Of a stretch of DNA of 5,907 bases, positions 1-4,448 are shown in pieces. The notes beneath the pieces are model-generated. The model did not search any database. It saw nothing but the letters and a program-made list of their open reading frames with translations, and was not told where the DNA came from. The DNA is from Nitrospirota bacterium (GTDB lineage Bacteria; Nitrospirota; Nitrospiria; Nitrospirales; Nitrospiraceae): positions 1-5,907 of the forward strand of contig JACPZN010000190.1 in the NCBI GenBank assembly GCA_016195505.1, given 5' to 3'. The first letter of the stretch is position 1; each line of letters opens with the position of its first letter. The translations under genes and the position numbers were made by a program.

Positions 1-176
1 GCAAAGCTATGGAAAGCGGTATGCGGCAAATCGATGTCTATGTGAACGGACCCGGATCTGGTCGTGAATCGGCGATCCGCTCGCTTCAAGGGGCAGGTCT
101 TCGGATAAACCTGATTCGGGATGTGACTCCGATTCCGCATAATGGATGCCGGCCGCCGAAGCGCCGGCGGGTGTAA
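1..176 (+). CDS. rpsK: 30S ribosomal protein S11, C-terminal part (5' end outside window)
   Basis: Reading from base 3 gives 57 codons ending in TAA at 174-176; the gene begins before the window. S11 is a small-subunit platform protein that binds 16S rRNA near the mRNA exit region. The visible part carries hallmark S11 blocks: VYVNGPGSGRESAIRSL, then IRDVTPIPHNGCRPPKRRRV at the extreme C-terminus, which is nearly invariant in bacteria. The stop falls where S11 normally ends, so the 3' end is intact. It lies 81 bp upstream of rpsD in the same direction, the usual alpha-operon order (rpsM-rpsK-rpsD-rpoA-rplQ), so co-transcription is expected. Identification is very secure. Confidence 0.97.
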   Translation, partial: KAMESGMRQIDVYVNGPGSGRESAIRSLQGAGLRINLIRDVTPIPHNGCRPPKRRRV

Positions 177-210
177 GCAGGGACGAAACAAACGTCGGAT
201 TGAACGAAAA

Positions 211-242
211 TACCGGGCATGTGATGAGGCAGATACCCGGTA
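211..242 (+). promoter_or_regulatory. Inverted repeat / possible RNA hairpin in the rpsK-rpsD spacer
   Basis: TACCGGG at 211-217 is the exact reverse complement of CCCGGTA at 236-242, giving a 7-bp stem with an 18-nt loop. It ends 3 nt before the rpsD Shine-Dalgarno (246-250). No T-run follows, so it is not an intrinsic terminator. The CCGG at 237-240 could instead pair with CCGG at 244-247, which would cover the first two bases of the Shine-Dalgarno; the two foldings exclude each other. S4 is a known translational autoregulator in E. coli and Bacillus, so a regulatory role is possible, but that is inference from position only. Confidence 0.35.
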
Positions 243-245
243 ACC

Positions 246-250
246 GGAGG
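246..250 (+). promoter_or_regulatory. Shine-Dalgarno of rpsD, supports the GTG start
   Basis: GGAGG lies 7 nt before the GTG at 258. This near-consensus site at ideal spacing fixes the non-ATG start, which also gives the expected S4 N-terminus MAKYRGPVCRLC. Confidence 0.85.
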
Positions 251-257
251 TAGAGAA

Positions 258-884
258 GTGGCAAAATATCGTGGTCCTGTCTGTCGGTTGTGTCGGCGAG
301 AGGGGGAGAAGTTATTTCTCAAGGGCACCCGCTGTATGACGGAGAAATGTGCCATCGAACGTCGGAGTTATCCGCCGGGCCAGCATGGACAGGGTCGCCA
401 ACGAACCTCCGACTACAGCCTCCAGTTGCGTGAAAAACAGAAGCTGCGTCGTATCTATGGTCTTCAAGAGCGTCAGTTCCGAGGCGTGTTCGAACGGGCC
501 GAGCGGCAAACCGGTGTCACAGGCGACGCGCTGCTGCGCTTACTCGAATGCCGTCTTGACAATGTCGCGTATCGATTGGGATTTGGTGCTTCGCGCAAAC
601 AGGCTCGTCAGATTGTGAGTCATGGTCATCTCACAATGAACGGGAAGAAGATCACTGTGGCCGGTGCGCTCGTGAAAGCCGGGGATGTGATTGAAGTTCG
701 TGAGCGGAGCCGGAGCCTGATTGCGATCCAAGCGGCATTGGAATCCGTCGATAGTCGAGGGATTCCTGATTGGCTCGAACTCGATAAGGGAGCGTTCAAG
801 GGAACTGTGCGAGCGTTGCCGGCCAAGGAACAGATCACGTTGCCGGTCAACGAGCAGATGGTTGTGGAATTGTATTCTCGATAG
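258..884 (+). CDS. rpsD: 30S ribosomal protein S4 (zinc-binding type)
   Basis: The 208-residue product matches normal S4 length and reads as S4 throughout. S4 nucleates assembly of the 16S rRNA 5' domain and sits at the mRNA entry channel. The N-terminal region has Cys9, Cys12, Cys26 and Cys31 (CxxC-13-CxxxxC), the zinc-binding arrangement known from Thermus S4, followed by YPPGQHGQ and LREKQKLRRIYG. The S4 RNA-binding domain spans about residues 99-160 (RLDNVAYRLGFGASRKQARQ, then HGHLTMNGKK). The protein ends in the canonical LPVNEQMVVELYSR. The start is GTG with a strong Shine-Dalgarno. The gene is inside the alpha operon, 38 bp before the annotated rpoA start. In several bacteria S4 represses its own operon translationally; the hairpin just upstream is a candidate site here, unproven. 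Identification is very secure. Confidence 0.98.
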   Translation: MAKYRGPVCRLCRREGEKLFLKGTRCMTEKCAIERRSYPPGQHGQGRQRTSDYSLQLREKQKLRRIYGLQERQFRGVFERAERQTGVTGDALLRLLECRLDNVAYRLGFGASRKQARQIVSHGHLTMNGKKITVAGALVKAGDVIEVRERSRSLIAIQAALESVDSRGIPDWLELDKGAFKGTVRALPAKEQITLPVNEQMVVELYSR

Positions 885-922
885 CCGTTCGTCTGGTAGC
901 GCGGCACTGTTTTGTAGGACGG

Positions 923-1885
923 GTGGAAGTCGATAAGGATGCACATTCCCCAACATTCGGCAGATTTACCACCGAGGCGTTTGAGCGGGGGTTTGGCACC
1001 ACGATAGGAAACGCCCTCCGTCGTGTCTTGCTGTCGTCGCTTACAGGCGCGGCGGTCACCACGGTGAAGATCGAAGGGGTCGTGCACGAATTTTCGACGA
1101 TTTCCGGTGTCACGGAAGATGTGACAGCCATTATCCTGAACATCAAAAGCCTGCGGTTGGCGCTCCATACGGACAAGCCGAAGACCATTCGGTTGAAGAA
1201 GAAGGGGCCTGGTGAAGCCAAGGGATCAGACATCATTCATGATGGTGACGTCACAATTCTCACTCCGGACTTGCATATCGCCACGCTTGATAAGGATGCG
1301 ACTCTCGACATTGAAATGACAATCAAGCACGGGCGCGGGTATGTTCCAGCTGAGCGCAACAAAGAGGAAGGGCTGCCGATCGGGGTGATCGCCATCGATT
1401 CAGTCTTTTCCCCGATCAAGCGGGTGAACTTCCATGTCGAAAATGCCCGAGTCGGTCGCATGACCGACTACGATAAGTTGACGATGGAAATCTGGACCGA
1501 CGCCACCATAAGCCCGCGCGATGCTCTATCTACTGCCGCCGGCATTTTGCGCGAACATCTGGATATCTTCATCAATCCAGAGGAGCGTAGTGAAGGAAAG
1601 AGCGAGGCGGGGTACGAAGAAGCCCAGCGGGAAGTGAACAAGAATCTCTCCCGCAGCGTCAACGAGTTGGAACTGTCTGTTCGTGCAGCTAATTGCCTGA
1701 AAAATGCCAACATCAAGACGATTGCGGATTTGGTGCAGAAATCGGAAGGGGAGATGCTCAGAACGAAGAACTTCGGAAAGAAGTCTCTCAACGAGATCAA
1801 GGAAATTTTGTCGGAGATGGGGCTTTCGCTGGGTACTAAGGTAGATACGGCGTCGCCCCATAATGGGAGCCCAAAGTCAGAGTAA
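923..1885 (+). CDS. rpoA: DNA-directed RNA polymerase subunit alpha, start uncertain
   Basis: Alpha forms the dimer on which beta and beta' assemble, and its C-terminal domain binds UP-element DNA and activators. The N-terminal domain (about residues 1-220) has FERGFGTTIGNALRRVLLSS, HEFSTISGVTEDV and GRGYVPAERN. A linker (about 221-245) leads to the C-terminal domain, with Arg254, Asn257, Cys258, Gly285, Lys287, Ser288 and Glu291 matching the E. coli UP-element residues 265, 268, 269, 296, 298, 299 and 302. That constant offset of 11 shows the 320-residue product begins at about E. coli residue 12, so the first beta strand is missing. GTG 923 is the only ATG/GTG/TTG in this frame downstream of the in-frame stop at 785-787, and its AGGA (916-919) is only 3 nt away. 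The true start may be a non-standard codon upstream, such as CTG 893, or the sequence may hold a small error. Identity is certain; the 5' boundary is not. Confidence 0.93.
   Translation: MEVDKDAHSPTFGRFTTEAFERGFGTTIGNALRRVLLSSLTGAAVTTVKIEGVVHEFSTISGVTEDVTAIILNIKSLRLALHTDKPKTIRLKKKGPGEAKGSDIIHDGDVTILTPDLHIATLDKDATLDIEMTIKHGRGYVPAERNKEEGLPIGVIAIDSVFSPIKRVNFHVENARVGRMTDYDKLTMEIWTDATISPRDALSTAAGILREHLDIFINPEERSEGKSEAGYEEAQREVNKNLSRSVNELELSVRAANCLKNANIKTIADLVQKSEGEMLRTKNFGKKSLNEIKEILSEMGLSLGTKVDTASPHNGSPKSE
1450..1469 (+). other. Perfect 8-bp inverted repeat with 4-nt spacer inside rpoA
   Basis: AGTCGGTC at 1450-1457 is exactly complementary to GACCGACT at 1462-1469, with GCAT between. In RNA this would be a compact GC-rich stem with a tetraloop. 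It lies in the alpha N-terminal domain coding region (residues RVGRMTDYD) and no T-run follows, so it is not a terminator. It may simply be chance in codons for a conserved peptide. Confidence 0.5.
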
Positions 1886-1895
1886 TTCTTAAGAC

Positions 1896-1901
1896 AAGGG
1901 G
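1896..1901 (+). promoter_or_regulatory. Shine-Dalgarno of rplQ, supports the GTG start
   Basis: AAGGGG lies 6 nt before GTG 1908 in the 22-bp gap after rpoA. It selects this start, which gives the expected L17 N-terminus MRHRKKGRQLGR. Confidence 0.75.
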
Positions 1902-1907
1902 AATGCT

Positions 1908-2339
1908 GTGCGACACAGGAAAAAAGGTCGCCAACTTGGGCGGCAAACGAAGCATCGATGGGCCCTGTTTCGCAGTCTCGTGACATCCTTGCTCGACCAC
2001 GAGCGAATCGAGACTACAGAAGCCAAAGCCAAAGAGATACGCGGGTTCACCGATCGCATGATTACGCTTGGTAAGGAGGGGACACTTCCCGCGCGCCGAC
2101 GTGCTCTCGGATTTCTGCGCAGCAAGGCCGTTGTGTCTAAACTATTCAGCGATGTTGCCGGACGCTTCAGAGATCGTTCCGGAGGATATACCAGAATCGT
2201 GAAAACTCGTCGACGCATCGGGGATGCTGCTGAGATGGTTGCTATTGAGTTGGTCTCACGCCCAGAGACGTCGCCAAAACGAAAATCGGCAGCTGTACCC
2301 ACGCAGTCTCCGGCCGGCGAGTCTGAAAAATCGGCATAG
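1908..2339 (+). CDS. rplQ: 50S ribosomal protein L17
   Basis: L17 is a large-subunit protein near the peptide exit tunnel. The product is 143 residues. The conserved core (about 1-118) begins MRHRKKGRQLGRQTKHRWAL, continues with LLDHERIETTEAKAKEIR and ends with GGYTRIVKTRRRIGDAAEMV and IELV. The core is of normal length. Residues 119-143 form a Pro/Ser/Lys-rich tail with low complexity and no recognisable fold; variable C-terminal tails are common in L17, so I do not read this as a fusion. The start is GTG with AAGGGG 6 nt upstream. It follows rpoA by 22 bp, as is usual for the last gene of the alpha operon, and an intrinsic terminator begins 40 nt after its stop. Identification is very secure. 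Confidence 0.97.
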   Translation: MRHRKKGRQLGRQTKHRWALFRSLVTSLLDHERIETTEAKAKEIRGFTDRMITLGKEGTLPARRRALGFLRSKAVVSKLFSDVAGRFRDRSGGYTRIVKTRRRIGDAAEMVAIELVSRPETSPKRKSAAVPTQSPAGESEKSA

Positions 2340-2378
2340 TTTCTAGTCAGACCCTCCGTTTGTGATGTGTCCGCAATC

Positions 2379-2417
2379 CGACTCCCACGTGCCGACGCGC
2401 GGGAGTCGTCTTATTTT
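2379..2417 (+). terminator. Rho-independent terminator after rplQ
   Basis: CGACTCCC (2379-2386) pairs perfectly with GGGAGTCG (2401-2408). After one A/C mismatch the stem continues as CGTG (2388-2391) against CGCG (2396-2399), with one G-U pair, closing on a CCGA tetraloop. The T-rich stretch TCTTATTTT follows at 2409-2417. GC-rich stem, small loop, T-tail and location 40 nt after the last ribosomal gene make this a convincing end for the alpha operon. Confidence 0.85.
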
Positions 2418-2434
2418 CAGATCAGCGCAGGACA

Positions 2435-2463
2435 TTTACTTGCCGCGCCGTGCATGCTAGGAT
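2435..2463 (+). promoter_or_regulatory. Candidate sigma-70 promoter for lptC-lptA-lptB-rpoN
   Basis: A -35-like TTTACT (2435-2440, 4 of 6 matches to TTGACA) is separated by 17 bp from a -10-like TAGGAT (2458-2463, 4 of 6 matches to TATAAT). The -10 is preceded by TG at 2455-2456, making an extended -10 (TGCTAGGAT). Transcription would start near 2470, giving a leader of roughly 38 nt before lptC. Its place immediately after the terminator supports it; the call rests on motif match only. Confidence 0.55.
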
Positions 2464-2490
2464 CGTGCCAGATTCATTTGGATCTATGTC

Positions 2491-2497
2491 GGGAGAG
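2491..2497 (+). promoter_or_regulatory. Shine-Dalgarno of lptC, decides the start at 2508
   Basis: GGGAGAG lies 10 nt before ATG 2508. The same frame stays open upstream to a GTG at 2367, but that longer form would be translated through the terminator and promoter region, so 2508 is preferred. Confidence 0.6.
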
Positions 2498-2507
2498 TTC
2501 CAATCGT

Positions 2508-3080
2508 ATGTGGGAGCTTGTAGCGAGACGAACGCTTCTCGCGCTGAGTGTATTCTTATCAGCGTTTCTCGGTTATCTCCTCTTCCTGAATGCGGATTCA
2601 GTTCCCACCGGTCAGCAGGCATCCCCAGGATCGATCGAACGAGCGGATGCCAAGATTTCAGAGTTTGTCTTTACGCAGTCAAAGGGCGATGTCATTCAGT
2701 GGCAAGTCCAGGCCAAACAGGCGCGGTTGTTTGAGCATGAGAAGCGGGCATTGCTGAGCGAAGTTGACGTCACGCTCTATGGCGTGAAGGGAAAAGAAAT
2801 GACCGTGTTTGGTGAAGAGGGAACGCTCGACACCGCGACGAAAAATTTCGTGTTAGCCAATCGAGTGGATCCTCTTGTAGTTGAAACCGGGAGCGGATAC
2901 ACCATTTATACGAATCACCTGGCTTGGACGGATGATCAGAAAGAATTTCATACGGACGATCGCGTCCGGATCGTCGGCCATGGGCTTGAGGTGACAGGGC
3001 GTGGGCTGCTCGGTCGGTTGGAGTCGGAAGAGTTTCAGATACTAGAGGATGTTCATGTGGATCTCTCTCCTGCTTCTTAA
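2508..3080 (+). CDS. lptC: LPS export system protein LptC
   Basis: The 190-residue product is almost exactly the length of E. coli LptC (about 191). LptC is a bitopic inner-membrane protein that receives lipopolysaccharide from the LptB2FG extractor and passes it to LptA. After MWELVARR there is one hydrophobic segment (about residues 9-27), then a periplasmic domain (about 45-185) rich in alternating beta strands, including ISEFVFTQSKGDVIQWQVQA, LLSEVDVTLYG and the GEEGTLDTATKNFVL strand pair typical of the LptC/OstA jellyroll. Sequence conservation in this family is weak, so the call leans on length, topology and the neighbouring lptA and lptB. The start is chosen by the Shine-Dalgarno and by the membrane segment sitting at the N-terminus. 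The 3' end overlaps lptA by 26 nt, suggesting translational coupling. Confidence 0.88.
   Translation: MWELVARRTLLALSVFLSAFLGYLLFLNADSVPTGQQASPGSIERADAKISEFVFTQSKGDVIQWQVQAKQARLFEHEKRALLSEVDVTLYGVKGKEMTVFGEEGTLDTATKNFVLANRVDPLVVETGSGYTIYTNHLAWTDDQKEFHTDDRVRIVGHGLEVTGRGLLGRLESEEFQILEDVHVDLSPAS
3044..3048 (+). promoter_or_regulatory. Shine-Dalgarno of lptA inside the end of lptC
   Basis: AGAGG lies 6 nt before ATG 3055 but directly abuts another in-frame ATG at 3049. The spacing favours 3055 as the start of lptA. Confidence 0.65.
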
Positions 3081-3651
3081 TGCTCTCCTGTTTGGAGCTT
3101 CGTCAGCTGCCCACTCTGCTGAATCCGGGCTTCTAAAAAAGAGCGGAGACGCACCCGCTGTTCCGACGACCATTACGGCCAAGAAGATGACGGTGCGAAA
3201 GCAAGAAAGTCAGGCGGTGTTTGAGGGAACTGTGGTGCTGACCAGAGGGCCGCTTATCGTCTATTCGGATAAGATGGTGGTACTGTTCCATTCGCAAGGG
3301 AATGGCGCTGCGCAGTCATCTTCGGGAGGGGGGGATCACAGCGATCAGGCCAAGAGTCCCCCCGGACCGAGGGGGGGCGATGTCATGCCGACGGTGTCGA
3401 ATCATTCGGTAAGTCGGATTGAGGCGACCGGCCACGTCAAGATAGAGAATGCCAGTGGCAACGCGACTTGTGAGAAGGCGGTGTATTTCAGCGACGGCGA
3501 GAAGATCGTTTTGACAGGAGACCCGGTGGCTTGGGAAAAAGGGACACGTGTCAGTGGGAAGCAGATTACGATATACCTGGCGGAAGACCGGAGTGTTGTA
3601 GAGGGAAATTCCCACGTCCGAATTGAAGGCGAGGGAAAGAACACGCCATGA
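3055..3651 (+). CDS. lptA: Periplasmic LPS transport protein LptA (OstA-like) with a low-complexity insert
   Basis: The 198-residue product has an N-terminal secretion signal (MWISLLLLNALLFGASSAAHSA, cleavage probably near residues 19-22) and an OstA/LptA domain of beta strands. LptA polymers bridge LptC to outer-membrane LptD and carry lipopolysaccharide across the periplasm. Family-like segments are ITAKKMTVRKQESQAVFEG followed by VVLTRGPLIVYSDKMVV, then after an insert ISRIEATGHVKI-like SRIEATGHVKI, CEKAVYFSDGEKIVLTG, SGKQITIYLAED and VEGNSHVRI. Residues about 80-117 are a Gly/Ser/Pro-rich linker between strands, encoded by unusual G and C runs. Start 3055 fits the Shine-Dalgarno better than 3049, which would add only two residues. 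The gene overlaps lptC by 26 nt and lptB by 4 nt (ATGA), so the three are probably coupled in translation. Confidence 0.9.
   Translation: MWISLLLLNALLFGASSAAHSAESGLLKKSGDAPAVPTTITAKKMTVRKQESQAVFEGTVVLTRGPLIVYSDKMVVLFHSQGNGAAQSSSGGGDHSDQAKSPPGPRGGDVMPTVSNHSVSRIEATGHVKIENASGNATCEKAVYFSDGEKIVLTGDPVAWEKGTRVSGKQITIYLAEDRSVVEGNSHVRIEGEGKNTP
3324..3377 (+). repeat. G7/C6/G7 homopolymer cluster within the lptA linker
   Basis: GGGAGGGGGGG (3324-3334), CCCCCC (3358-3363) and GGGGGGG (3371-3377) fall within 54 bases. The C run can pair with either G run; with the second it forms a 6-bp stem around a 7-nt loop. The frame stays open across all three and encodes part of the Gly/Ser/Pro linker. No other gene in the window has such runs. 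It is not a terminator, as no T-run follows. Confidence 0.8.
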
Positions 3652-4430
3652 TTCAGGGGGTTCATGCAGACTCAGAACCGCTCGTCGACTCGGCTTCGGC
3701 AAAGCGCACAGAATGCCTCCGAGCCAGCGGGCTCATGAAGAGTTTCCGAGGCCGTAAGGTTGTCAAAGGTGTTGCGATCGAGGTGCGCGCCGGTGAGGTA
3801 GTAGGACTCTTGGGCCCAAACGGAGCGGGCAAGACGACAATCTTCGACATGATGGTGGGGCTTAGCCAACCGGATGAAGGGGATATTACATTCAACGGCG
3901 AGTCCGTGACCGACCTGCCGATGTACAAGCGAGCGCGACGGGGGATCGGCTATCTGCCGCAAGAGTCCTCTGTCTTTCGTCGGCTTTCAGTTGAGCAGAA
4001 TGTCTTGGCGATCCTAGAAATGCTGGGGTATGCTCGTGAAGAACGAGCTCAGAGGGTGGATGTGTTACTGAAAGAGTTAGACCTTCTGCATATTCGCAAG
4101 AGCATGGCCTATGCCCTTTCAGGGGGGGAGAGACGGCGTTTGGAAATCACCCGTGCATTAGCCACCACTCCTTCTTTTATGCTGTTGGACGAGCCGTTTG
4201 CCGGGATCGATCCCATTGCCGTGGCAGATATTCAGCAGATCATTACGCGGTTGAAGGAAAAAGGGATTGGCATTCTGATCACCGATCACAATGTGCAGGA
4301 GACGCTCTCGATCGTTGATCGGGCGTACATCATCAATGAAGGGTTGATCTTGGAATCAGGTCCTCCTGAAGCAATCGTTAAAAGCGAAACAGCTCGTGCC
4401 GTCTATCTCGGAGAACGGTTCAAGTTGTAG
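3648..4430 (+). CDS. lptB: LPS export ABC transporter ATP-binding protein LptB
   Basis: LptB is the cytoplasmic ATPase whose dimer drives lipopolysaccharide extraction through LptF and LptG (not in this window). The 260-residue product has a full set of ABC motifs: Walker A GPNGAGKT (56-63), Q-loop Gln105 in GYLPQESSVFRRLSV, signature LSGGERRRLEITRAL (157-171), Walker B FMLLDE (177-182) with catalytic Glu182, D-loop AGIDP and switch His214 in ITDHNV. The GYLPQESSVFR and PFAGIDPIAV wording is specific to LptB rather than a generic ABC protein. Compared with E. coli LptB (about 241 residues) there are about 20 extra N-terminal residues before LRASGLMKSF, without recognisable motifs. ATG 3648 overlaps the lptA stop as ATGA, with GAGGGAAAG upstream at 3631-3639. 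The start could be later, but no better Shine-Dalgarno is visible. Confidence 0.96.
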   Translation: MIQGVHADSEPLVDSASAKRTECLRASGLMKSFRGRKVVKGVAIEVRAGEVVGLLGPNGAGKTTIFDMMVGLSQPDEGDITFNGESVTDLPMYKRARRGIGYLPQESSVFRRLSVEQNVLAILEMLGYAREERAQRVDVLLKELDLLHIRKSMAYALSGGERRRLEITRALATTPSFMLLDEPFAGIDPIAVADIQQIITRLKEKGIGILITDHNVQETLSIVDRAYIINEGLILESGPPEAIVKSETARAVYLGERFKL

Positions 4431-4448
4431 TGGAATAGGTTGGCTACA

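Noticed and set aside
149..170. GC-rich inverted repeat (CCGCCG / CGGCGG) near the end of rpsK
   Set aside because: It is explained by the codons of the conserved RPPKRRRV tail and is not followed by a T-run, so it is not a terminator.
902..916. Sigma-54-like promoter (CGGCAC followed by TTGT) before rpoA
   Set aside because: The spacing is off by one and the -12 GC is absent; a housekeeping ribosomal operon is also an unlikely target.
626..1236. Overlapping minus-strand open frames across the rpsD-rpoA junction
   Set aside because: They are antisense to conserved S4 and alpha coding sequence and have no Shine-Dalgarno or family resemblance that I can see.
2367..2507. Upstream in-frame extension of lptC to a GTG at 2367
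   Set aside because: It would span the terminator stem and the candidate promoter, lacks a clear Shine-Dalgarno, and would bury the N-terminal membrane segment about 47 residues in.
3049..3054. Earlier lptA start at ATG 3049
   Set aside because: AGAGG directly abuts this ATG; spacing fits ATG 3055, and only two residues differ.
3358..3377. C6/G7 hairpin in lptA as an intrinsic terminator
   Set aside because: No T-rich tail follows and it lies mid-gene in a coupled operon.
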